A DNA stretch of 42,430 bases from contig JAFVGN010000024.1 in assembly GCA_017474925.1 (NCBI GenBank), forward strand, positions 1 to 42,430, read 5' to 3'. How positions within the stretch are numbered: the stretch's first letter is position 1; each line of letters opens with the position of its first letter. The position numbers were made by a program, and so were the translations under genes. The notes under the pieces were generated by a model, which did no database searches, was not told the DNA's origin, and saw only the letters and a list, made by a program, of their open reading frames with translations. Below are positions 15,098-22,016 of the stretch, piece after piece. This DNA comes from Prevotella sp. (GTDB lineage: Bacteria > Bacteroidota > Bacteroidia > Bacteroidales > Bacteroidaceae).

Positions 15098-16147
15098 ATG
15101 GAAAAACAGATGAATTATCTCGACAGAAACGAGTTTAATTTTGAGCCAAGCCAGAAGGTTATTGACGCGATAAAGAATTTTAATCCAAAAGACCTCTGCT
15201 TCTACACCCGCATTTACGATCAGGGCAAGAAGAGTGTCATCAGTGTGCGCTTGAGCGAAATCTATCACATCCCCGAGGAGCAGGTATTGCTGACATACGG
15301 TGGAGAGGATATGCTGAAAAACGCCATCCACTACTTCCTGATGTTAGGTGACAACAAGAAGATTCTCATTCCTGAGTTCTCTTGGTGGTATTACAATCGG
15401 GTAGCTTCAGAGTGTGGCGGTACGTTCGAGATGTATCCCTTGCACGAGTTGGAAGATACCTTTGCCTACGACGTTGACGAGGTGATAGCATACACCAATC
15501 GCATTCATCCCCGCATGCTGTTGCTGGCATCGCCCAACAATCCTACGGGTAACTGTCTGACAAGCGAAGAAATTGGCTGTATCATGGAGAATATTCCATC
15601 GGATACGATGGTACTCATTGACGAGGCATACGCCAGTTTCATCACCACAGACACCGACTATATTGCACCATTGGTGAACAAATATAGTAACCTGATTATC
15701 TCGCGTACCTTATCTAAATTCTATGGATTGCCCGGCTTACGTTGCGGCTTTGGCTTCATTGGTACTGGTCACGACCAGTTCCTGAGCTATGTCAACAAGT
15801 ATCTGGGTTATAACCGCTTCTCAGAGGCTGTGGCTTTGGCTGCCCTTGACAGTGACGAGCATTATCGCCGTGTAGCTGACGACATGGAGTGGGGACGACA
15901 GCTGTATAAGAAAGCACTCGGTGGACTGCCCGGCTTTAAGGTATATAAGTCGGTGGCCAACTTCATTCTTATCAAGTATCCTCTTGAAATCAAGGAACGT
16001 CTGATGGAAGCCCTGAAGATTCAGGACTACAAAATCAAGTTCATGGGCGACAAGGGGCTTGAGTCTTGCCTGCGCATCACGCTGGGTCGCAAGGAGCAGA
16101 CTCAGACGGTCGTGGACACCATCTTGCGAATCGTGAATGGGGAATAA
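15098..16147 (+). CDS. HisC/CobD-like PLP enzyme, first gene of the head-group operon
   Basis: 349 residues, fold-type I PLP enzyme of the histidinol-phosphate aminotransferase / CobD group. Visible: LTYGGEDML (~65), SPNNPTG (145-151), DEAY (175-178), PLP lysine K207 in SRTLSKFYGLPGLRCGFG, and the substrate-carboxylate arginine in LRITLG near 326. No his genes are nearby, and the next gene is a LicC/PntC-type cytidylyltransferase. I infer it makes the amino-alcohol phosphate for that enzyme, either by decarboxylating phosphoserine or phosphothreonine (as CobD does) or by transamination (as in the transaminase domain fused to some PntC proteins). Plain HisC activity remains possible. First gene, promoter 15036-15066, next start 37 bases downstream. 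Confidence 0.85.
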   Translation: MEKQMNYLDRNEFNFEPSQKVIDAIKNFNPKDLCFYTRIYDQGKKSVISVRLSEIYHIPEEQVLLTYGGEDMLKNAIHYFLMLGDNKKILIPEFSWWYYNRVASECGGTFEMYPLHELEDTFAYDVDEVIAYTNRIHPRMLLLASPNNPTGNCLTSEEIGCIMENIPSDTMVLIDEAYASFITTDTDYIAPLVNKYSNLIISRTLSKFYGLPGLRCGFGFIGTGHDQFLSYVNKYLGYNRFSEAVALAALDSDEHYRRVADDMEWGRQLYKKALGGLPGFKVYKSVANFILIKYPLEIKERLMEALKIQDYKIKFMGDKGLESCLRITLGRKEQTQTVVDTILRIVNGE

Positions 16148-16184
16148 GCGGCTGAGTCCCCAAAATCATATTAGTTAGAGTTTG

Positions 16185-16913
16185 ATGATTGGAGTTATTC
16201 TTGCGGCAGGTATGGCCAAGCGCCTGCGGCCGCTGACAGATACCAAGCCCAAGTGCTTGCTTCAAGTAGGAGAATACACATTATTGGAGCGTACTGTACG
16301 TGCCATGTATCAGGCGGGTATCAGGCAGTTTGTGGTTGTGACGGGTTATCTGAGCGACATGATACGCGACTTCCTCACTACCCATTTCCCGCAGCTCGAC
16401 ATTACTTTTATCCACAATGCCGACTATGAGCACAACAACAACATCTTCTCGCTGTGGCTATCCATGCAGGTGGTTCGTGGCAAGGAGTTCCTGCTCATGG
16501 ACAGTGACATTTTGTGCGATCCCGCTGCTGTGGTACGTATAGCCCAGGAACCCGAGCCGGCTTTGGCACTGAACCGCCATGAGTGCGGCGAGGAGGAGAT
16601 CAAGGTCATTGTCGATGCTGATGGTCGCATTACGGAAATCAGCAAGGTATGCAGCATTCAGGATGCCATAGGGGAATCGGTTGGTATTGAGAAGATGACG
16701 GCAGAATACAGTGAGGCTCTCTACCACGAACTCAGTCAGATGATTGAGCAGGAAGGGCTCATCGATGTGTTCTATGAGCGTGCTTTCGAGCGTCTCATCC
16801 CGCAAGGCCATACATTCAAGGTGGTTGACACTACGAACTATTTCTCGTACGAGCTGGACACTCCCGAGGACTTCGAGCGTGCCCAGGAACTCATGCCAAA
16901 AGAACTCTTGTAA
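16185..16913 (+). CDS. LicC/PntC-like nucleotidyltransferase
   Basis: 242 residues. Nucleotide signature LAAGMAKRLRPLTDTKPKCLL (residues ~6-26), then NADYEHNNNIFSLWLSM (~80), DSDILCD with metal-binding Asp (~105), and the C-terminal SYELDTPEDFE. The NNxxSLWL motif is characteristic of the CTP:phosphocholine / 2-aminoethylphosphonate cytidylyltransferase group rather than of sugar-1-phosphate enzymes. I infer activation of an amino-alcohol phosphate (phosphoethanolamine, aminopropanol phosphate) or phosphonate to its CDP form. No PEP mutase is visible in the window, which argues against the phosphonate. ATG at 16185 chosen over the TTG one codon earlier. Confidence 0.87.
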   Translation: MIGVILAAGMAKRLRPLTDTKPKCLLQVGEYTLLERTVRAMYQAGIRQFVVVTGYLSDMIRDFLTTHFPQLDITFIHNADYEHNNNIFSLWLSMQVVRGKEFLLMDSDILCDPAAVVRIAQEPEPALALNRHECGEEEIKVIVDADGRITEISKVCSIQDAIGESVGIEKMTAEYSEALYHELSQMIEQEGLIDVFYERAFERLIPQGHTFKVVDTTNYFSYELDTPEDFERAQELMPKELL

Positions 16914-16995
16914 TTGAAGAGTGAAGCATGTTTCTTACTTCTCACCTCTGAAAGTTGAGAATGTCAGCATGCGAAAATTGAATAAAATATTGAAA

Positions 16996-17976
16996 ATGGA
17001 TAAGAATTTTAAAGCAACACTGAAATCTTCCGAGACGGAAGACTGGCTAGATTTACACGTCATTCGTCCTTTCTGTTATTATTGTGCACTGGCTTTTGCC
17101 AAATTCGACGTGCATCCCAATACCGTTACCATTTGGTCGATGGTTATTGGTGCTGTCAGTACCATTTTCTTCGCCTGTGGCAGTTTCTACTACTCAGGAT
17201 GGTGGGGACTCGGCATGAATCTCATTGCCATCTTCTTGCTGATGGTTGCTGACATTTTTGATTGTACTGACGGTCAGCTGGCCCGTATGACCGGCAAGAA
17301 GAGCCGTCTGGGACGCATTCTCGACGGTGTGGCAGGCTTCGCGTGGTTTGTACCTATTTATCATGGATTGGTATATCGCTTCTACATGCACCACGAAATT
17401 GAGTTTTCCTGGTTGCACATTGAGGACACCCCCGAGAACGCCATCATTGCTACAGCTGTGGTTTATGCACTGGGCGTTGTATCTGGTATCATGGGTTTGG
17501 CTGGTCAGCAGCGTCTGGCTGACTATTATATACAGGTACATCTCTTTTTCCTAAAAGGCGAGAAGGACAGCGAACTGGATAATTCCCGCCGCCAGCAGGA
17601 AATCTATGACCAGATGGACAAATCAACGCCTTGGGTGGAACGCTATTTCCAGAAGTCTTACATTGGCTATACCCTGAAGCAAGAGCAGGTGACACCCCAG
17701 TTCCAGCACTTGATGACATGTCTGCGCCAGAAATACGGTTCGACAGGGAATATCCCCGACTCTATACGTCAGGAATTCCTCAAAGCTTCGCGCCCTGTTA
17801 TTACGTGGAACGGTCTTCTGACTTTCAATTTCCGCTCTTTCTGGCTTTTCCTGTTCTGTCTGCTTGACATCCCCGCCTGCAATTTCCTCTTTGAGATTTT
17901 TGTGATGGGACTGCTTGCCTTCTATGTCAACTATCGCCATGAGGCATTTTGCAAGCGTATATCGCAATCGTTATAG
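16996..17976 (+). CDS. CDP-alcohol phosphatidyltransferase family protein, altered active site
   Basis: 326 residues, several transmembrane segments (about 45-65, 70-87, 110-130, 155-175, 285-315). The family transfers a phospho-alcohol from its CDP derivative to a lipid (or the reverse pairing). The motif DxxDGxxARx8GxxxDxxxD is present as D89, D92, G93, A96, R97, G106 and D110, but the fourth aspartate is G114 (D110-GVA-G). The ATG at 16996 begins the conserved part (FKATLKSSETEDWLDLHVIRPF); in-frame starts at 16921 (GTG) and 16969 (ATG) are possible. It follows the cytidylyltransferase and probably uses its CDP product to decorate a diacylglycerol or ceramide (inference). Confidence 0.88.
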   Translation: MDKNFKATLKSSETEDWLDLHVIRPFCYYCALAFAKFDVHPNTVTIWSMVIGAVSTIFFACGSFYYSGWWGLGMNLIAIFLLMVADIFDCTDGQLARMTGKKSRLGRILDGVAGFAWFVPIYHGLVYRFYMHHEIEFSWLHIEDTPENAIIATAVVYALGVVSGIMGLAGQQRLADYYIQVHLFFLKGEKDSELDNSRRQQEIYDQMDKSTPWVERYFQKSYIGYTLKQEQVTPQFQHLMTCLRQKYGSTGNIPDSIRQEFLKASRPVITWNGLLTFNFRSFWLFLFCLLDIPACNFLFEIFVMGLLAFYVNYRHEAFCKRISQSL

Positions 17977-18002
17977 TCTCTGATGTTTTAAGTTTGTCAC
18001 CT

Positions 18003-19085
18003 ATGACTTGGACAAAGCAACGGCTCAACAATCTCTTCTTTTTCCTCGGCATTGCTGCCGTGGTAGTCATGTTGTTCACGTTCGATGTCAGCTTTGTCGA
18101 GCTATGGCAGCACCTGTGTCATGCTGGATACTGGCTCATCCCCATCATAGGAGTGTGGTTTCTCGTCTATGGTGTCAATGCCTGGTCGTGGTGGACCATC
18201 ATCCAGTCGGGTATTGCTGCTCAAAAGGAACACTCAGAGGAGAGTGACCAAGAAGAAGGTGGGACATCTGTACTTAGTTTCAAGACCGTCTATCGGTTGA
18301 CCATTACCGGCTATGCGCTCAACTATGCCACTCCTGTCGGCGGATTGGGTGGTGAGCCTTATCGCATCATGGAACTGTCGAAGTACGTTGACAAGCAGCA
18401 TGCCACGTCCAGCGTCATCCTCTATGCCATGATGCATTTCTTCGGCCATTTCATCTTTTGGTTCGTGTCTATCTTCATCTATCTGGCATTAGTGGCGGTA
18501 GGCGACATGCCGTTGACAACGGCTATCGGTACTATCTTAGGCATCATCATCCTGTTTTGTCTTGTGGCCTTCTATCTCTTTTCGCGCGGTTACCGTAAAG
18601 GCTTGGTGGTCAAGACAATCCGCTGGATAGGGAAAATACCGGGATTAAAGGGATGGAGTAGCCGATTCTCAGAGCGACATGCGGAGGCCATGCACAATAT
18701 TGACATGCAGATTGCTTCCCTGTATGGTCGCGACCGCAGGGCTTTCTATGTCAGCCTTTTTCTGGAGTTTTTCTCGCGTGTAGTGCAAAGTTCAGAGGTT
18801 TTGTTTATGCTCCTGCTCTTTGGCATTGACAATGGTGGTGGCTTTACAGGTATTCTGCTCACTTACCTGCACAGCATTCTGATAGTGGCCTTTACCACGC
18901 TCTTCGCCAACCTGATTGGTTTCCTGCCCATGCAGCTTGGAGTACAGGAAGGTGGTTTTGTACTCTCCATCGCTGCCCTGGGACTCTCTGCTGCCCTCGG
19001 CATCTTTGTCAGCATTATCTGCCGAGTACGCGAAATCATCTGGATTCTTGTCGGCATACTGCTCATGAAAGCCGACAGGTCTTGA
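18003..19085 (+). CDS. Flippase-like membrane protein (LPG synthase TM / AglD family)
   Basis: 360 residues with about eight membrane helices. The family (lysylphosphatidylglycerol-synthase N-terminal domain, also called UPF0104) shows YALNYATPVGGLGGEPYRI (~100-118), EFFSRVVQSSEVLF (~255) and the closing FANLIGFLPMQLGVQEGGF (~300-318) with a conserved Gly/Glu-rich loop. Homologues are thought to flip polar lipids. I start at ATG 18003, 26 bases after the preceding stop; the frame continues upstream to 17949 but would overlap the previous gene. As last gene of the operon it may move the product lipid across the inner membrane. Confidence 0.85.
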   Translation: MTWTKQRLNNLFFFLGIAAVVVMLFTFDVSFVELWQHLCHAGYWLIPIIGVWFLVYGVNAWSWWTIIQSGIAAQKEHSEESDQEEGGTSVLSFKTVYRLTITGYALNYATPVGGLGGEPYRIMELSKYVDKQHATSSVILYAMMHFFGHFIFWFVSIFIYLALVAVGDMPLTTAIGTILGIIILFCLVAFYLFSRGYRKGLVVKTIRWIGKIPGLKGWSSRFSERHAEAMHNIDMQIASLYGRDRRAFYVSLFLEFFSRVVQSSEVLFMLLLFGIDNGGGFTGILLTYLHSILIVAFTTLFANLIGFLPMQLGVQEGGFVLSIAALGLSAALGIFVSIICRVREIIWILVGILLMKADRS

Positions 19086-19112
19086 CGGCCAGAATCGGCA
19101 GCTCCCCTTATT

Positions 19113-19775
19113 TCACGACCCTTGCTCTGTAGGCAATGTTTCGCCTGTGCCCAATTCCGAACTGATTTCTTCGGCAACAGGCTCTTCTCTTCCTACAGGA
19201 TGACGGTCGGAGCTCTTGCGGATGCTGTGGATCTTCAGGGCGTTGATCAGTTCTATCACACCATACAACACCGAGCACCATCCCAATATCAGCAACGGCA
19301 ACTGTGCCGACTCCATGGGTTTCAACATCACGAAGAGCCCTGTCAGCAGAATCAGAGAAGGACATACCCAGTATCCCAGACCGATGCTGCCTAAGCGACG
19401 CGCGGCAATGAGGGTCATCAGCTGCGTGATACCACCGAGTATGAGAACAGCTGCTAACATATACATCAGTCCGTTAATGAAAGCATGAGGCGTCAGTGTC
19501 AGCACTAAACCCAGGATGATGCTGCCTGCCCCAACAATGGGGAAGGTAGGTTGTGTGCCGCTGATGATACGTCCCTCTTGGTCCGTGATGGTGTATTCGC
19601 CGGCATGACTTTTGGCCTGCCAGTAGGCTATCATTGCAATGATGCCCGAAAGCAGGAAAAGCGAACCGATGGCTATTGTCAGCCAGGTAACACCGTCGTC
19701 GGGAAACTTGATAATCAGTACTCCAATCACAATGGCGCACAAAGCACGGAAAATAGAACTTTGGAAAATCTTCAT
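19113..19775 (-). CDS. DUF308 / HdeD-family membrane protein
   Basis: 220 residues with six hydrophobic helices in three two-helix repeats (about 9-45, 72-118, 128-175) and a hydrophilic, acidic C-terminal tail of ~40 residues. The repeats (GVLIIKFPDDGVTWLTIAIGSLFLLSGI; GLVLTLTPHAFINGLMYMLAAVLILGGI; GLFVMLKPMESAQLPLLILGWCSVLYGVI) are the HdeD/DUF308 pattern. HdeD is linked to acid resistance in enterics, but the general role is unknown. It is convergent with the flippase gene and has two near-duplicate promoters upstream. Confidence 0.82.
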   Translation of the reverse strand: MKIFQSSIFRALCAIVIGVLIIKFPDDGVTWLTIAIGSLFLLSGIIAMIAYWQAKSHAGEYTITDQEGRIISGTQPTFPIVGAGSIILGLVLTLTPHAFINGLMYMLAAVLILGGITQLMTLIAARRLGSIGLGYWVCPSLILLTGLFVMLKPMESAQLPLLILGWCSVLYGVIELINALKIHSIRKSSDRHPVGREEPVAEEISSELGTGETLPTEQGS

Positions 19776-19800
19776 AGTCGTTTTTGTATAATATCTGCTG

Positions 19801-19832
19801 CAAAGTTACGAAAAAACGAGAGAAAAGCCAAA
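19801..19832 (-). promoter_or_regulatory. Proximal promoter of the DUF308 gene
   Basis: Minus strand TTTG (complement of 19829-19832), 20 bases, TAACTTTG (complement of 19801-19808); 25 bases before the ATG. Confidence 0.7.
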
Positions 19833-19874
19833 TATATTTGAGCTTTTCCGAGTGCTAAGTAAGTTCGGCAAAGC

Positions 19875-19905
19875 CAAAGTTACGAAAAGTCGAGTGCAAA
19901 ACAAA
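19875..19905 (-). promoter_or_regulatory. Distal duplicate promoter of the DUF308 gene
   Basis: Minus strand TTTG (complement of 19902-19905), 19 bases, TAACTTTG (complement of 19875-19882). The surrounding 30 bases are similar to the proximal promoter 74 bases away, suggesting local duplication. Confidence 0.65.
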
Positions 19906-19937
19906 ATAAATTCTTTTATTTTTTTTGCTGAGACGGA

Positions 19938-19968
19938 GTAACTTCGCGGTCTTCAGCCGCACTGTTAC
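19938..19968. promoter_or_regulatory. Imperfect inverted repeat before the histidine phosphatase
   Basis: GTAAC-ttc-GCGG-tcttcag-CCGC-act-GTTAC. It ends 12 bases before the -7 element at 19981, so it may be an operator. No T-run follows. Confidence 0.35.
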
Positions 19969-19980
19969 GAAATTATTTAG

Positions 19981-19988
19981 TAACTTTG
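19981..19988 (+). promoter_or_regulatory. -7 element abutting the histidine phosphatase start codon
   Basis: TAACTTTG, only four bases before the ATG at 19993. No TTTG is seen at the -33 distance. Confidence 0.5.
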
Positions 19989-19992
19989 CAGC

Positions 19993-20571
19993 ATGATGAC
20001 AAAAATATTTCTTGTACGGCACGGTGAGACCGTCGACAATGCCCGCCAGATTATGCAGGGACAGACACAAGGCGAACTCAACGAAAAGGGTAGGGAGCAG
20101 GCTTTCCAAGTGGCTGAACGCCTTTCCGGTGAGCACTTTGACGCCGTCGTGGCCAGTGATTTGCATCGTGCCGTCCAGACTGCAGAAATTATCAGCGCCC
20201 CGCACCAGTTACCTGTGACGACAACACCATTGTTACGCGAACGTGACTGGGGCAGTTTCACGGGCCGCTTCATACCTGACCTCCGTAACGTGCCTTGGAC
20301 CGATGACATAGAGACGGAGGGTGCACTATTGTCGCGTGCCCGTGCCTTTCTGCTCTTTCTTGCCAACCGCTATCCCGGGCAGTGTGTATTGGCCGTAGGT
20401 CACGGCATTATCAATAAAGCCATCTTGGCCGTCCATGCCCATTGTGCCATGCATGAAGTGCAGCGTATGCTCAATGCAGAGGTGCGCATTCTGAACGTGA
20501 CGCCCTCTGAATTGGATACTGATATGGGGCACACAGCATCCCCCTCGTACGACGAGGCTACCGCAGAGTAA
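19993..20571 (+). CDS. Histidine phosphatase family protein (phosphoglycerate mutase-like)
   Basis: 192 residues. The catalytic motif LVRHGETVDNARQ is at 7-19 (H10), a second arginine in VVASDLHRAVQTAEI near 58, EREW-like ERDWGSFTGR (~80) holds the acid/base Glu, and VGHG near 136 holds the second catalytic His. Size and motif fit the alpha-ribazole phosphatase / broad acid phosphatase branch (CobC-like). No cobalamin genes are near, so the substrate is open. The ATG at 19993 (or 19996) lies within a few bases of the -7 element, leaving almost no leader. Terminator at 20596-20634. Confidence 0.9.
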   Translation: MMTKIFLVRHGETVDNARQIMQGQTQGELNEKGREQAFQVAERLSGEHFDAVVASDLHRAVQTAEIISAPHQLPVTTTPLLRERDWGSFTGRFIPDLRNVPWTDDIETEGALLSRARAFLLFLANRYPGQCVLAVGHGIINKAILAVHAHCAMHEVQRMLNAEVRILNVTPSELDTDMGHTASPSYDEATAE

Positions 20572-20595
20572 TCATATGCTGATTCGCATGCCAAT

Positions 20596-20634
20596 AAAAA
20601 AATCGCCAACTCATTGAGTGTTGGCGGTTTTCTT
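20596..20634. terminator. Bidirectional terminator between convergent genes
   Basis: CGCCAAC / GTTGGCG (20604-20610 with 20620-20626), A-run before and T-rich stretch after, so it works for both the phosphatase and the efflux operon. Confidence 0.75.
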
Positions 20635-20645
20635 TAGTCCATGTC

Positions 20646-22016
20646 TTATTGCCCTGTTGCCTGCCTGTATTCAAGCATCTTTGTCTGGAATGTGGCATAG
20701 GCGTCTGTGAAACGGTCGCGAGCCTGCTGATATTGTTCTTGGGCAAAGAGCAGGTCTGTCATCTTGGTCGTGCCGACGCGGTAGTAGTCGCGGTTCAGTC
20801 GTAGGTTCTCGTCAGCTTGCTCGATGGCGTCGTGGGCTATCTGGAGCTTCTTATGGCTCGTCTCTACCGCAGCCCAGGCGTTGTTCATGCGGATGATGAG
20901 TTTCTGGCTGTTGTCCTGCAACTGCTCCTTGGCATCGTCGAGGGCGAGACTCTTCTTCTTGATATGGTGTGAACCGCCCCACCAGTTACTGATGGGTACG
21001 TAGACGGTGGCAAAGACCATGGCGCTGGATTCCTTGCCAAACCAGTCGTTGTAGCTGTAGCTGGCACCGACACCTATCCATGGCAGGTTCTCGCCGACAG
21101 CCATCGCATGCTGAAGGCGATGACCCTCAACATTCTTCTCCAACAAGCGGTACTGCGGTGTGGCAGCGAGGGCGGACTGATGGTCCTGGCGCAGGGTGAT
21201 GGGCATGTCGGGGACTTTCCCGAAGGAAAAATCGTCGGGCATGGTGACATCGATGGCTTCGCCAGCCTTGCCGACGTGCTGTGCCAAAAGTTGGTAGACG
21301 GTGGCAAGACCGTTTTCTACCTCTAACGCCGTGCTTTCCACTTCGCCCTTGCGCAGCTGTACCTGTAAGAGGTCGTTGCGGTTGACGGCGCCCACACGTA
21401 CCATATTCGCTACGTCTTTCTCTAACTGCTCTAACATGTCGTGAACAGAAGCAAGGGTCTTCAATTTCTCTTTCAGGGAGACTACCTGCCAGTAGTATTC
21501 CTCAGTAGTCTGCTCCACTTGGTCGGCCGATACTTCCATCTGCAGTTCACTGGCCTCAATGCCAACTTTCGCCAACTTGTTGCCATTGACAATCAGACCA
21601 CCCATGAAGACGGGTTGTACGGCCGAAACGGCACCTAAGATGCCCTTCTTCATCAGACTGATGTTGGCGGGAATCAAACCTTGCGGTACTAAAGAGGCAA
21701 GAGCTTCAGGCAGTTGGATATCATAGTTAATCAACGGTTTGTTGTTCTGGAACCCCAAACCCATGGCCGATACCTGGGGGAAGAACTTGGTGAATGCCTC
21801 GCTCTTCACCTCCTTCGACTGCTGGATGGCAGAGCGGGCTGAGCGGAGAGTGTAGTTGTTGTCGACGGCCAGCTGTTTCAGCTGGTCAAGTGTATAAACC
21901 GTCTGTGCTTGTGTTTTAATGGAACACAGAGATACAAAGGCACAGAGGCCGGCACAAAACATCAAAACTCTGTACCTCTGTGTCTCTGTGTTCATTATTT
22001 TATATATCTTTTTCAT
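20646..22016 (-). CDS. TolC-family outer membrane efflux protein
   Basis: 456 residues. Forms the outer-membrane channel of the tripartite pump. After the signal peptide (cleavage near TQAQ, ~38) come the two OEP repeats: LKQLAVDNNYTLRSARSAIQQSKEVKSEAFTKFFPQVSAMG and the second starting near residue 260 (ALAATPQYRLLEKNVEGHRLQHAMAVGENLPWIGVGASY), with DLLFAQEQYQQARDRFTDAYATFQTKMLEYRQATG at the end. The start overlaps the RND stop by four bases (ATGA). The signal peptide is unusual: residues ~8-33 (NTETQRYR...LCAFVSLCS) are coded by an inverted repeat of the GAACACAGAGACACAGAGG type. Confidence 0.92.
   Translation of the reverse strand: MKKIYKIMNTETQRYRVLMFCAGLCAFVSLCSIKTQAQTVYTLDQLKQLAVDNNYTLRSARSAIQQSKEVKSEAFTKFFPQVSAMGLGFQNNKPLINYDIQLPEALASLVPQGLIPANISLMKKGILGAVSAVQPVFMGGLIVNGNKLAKVGIEASELQMEVSADQVEQTTEEYYWQVVSLKEKLKTLASVHDMLEQLEKDVANMVRVGAVNRNDLLQVQLRKGEVESTALEVENGLATVYQLLAQHVGKAGEAIDVTMPDDFSFGKVPDMPITLRQDHQSALAATPQYRLLEKNVEGHRLQHAMAVGENLPWIGVGASYSYNDWFGKESSAMVFATVYVPISNWWGGSHHIKKKSLALDDAKEQLQDNSQKLIIRMNNAWAAVETSHKKLQIAHDAIEQADENLRLNRDYYRVGTTKMTDLLFAQEQYQQARDRFTDAYATFQTKMLEYRQATGQ
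21924..21994. repeat. Inverted repeat forming the TolC signal-peptide codons
   Basis: On the plus strand GAACACAGAGA-(8 bases)-CACAGAGG on the left and ACCTCTGTGTCTCTGTGTTC on the right, separated by ~25 bases. The right arm's complement is GAACACAGAGACACAGAGGT, so the two arms match except for the 8-base insert. Similar elements recur in many bacterial genomes (from memory). Confidence 0.6.
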
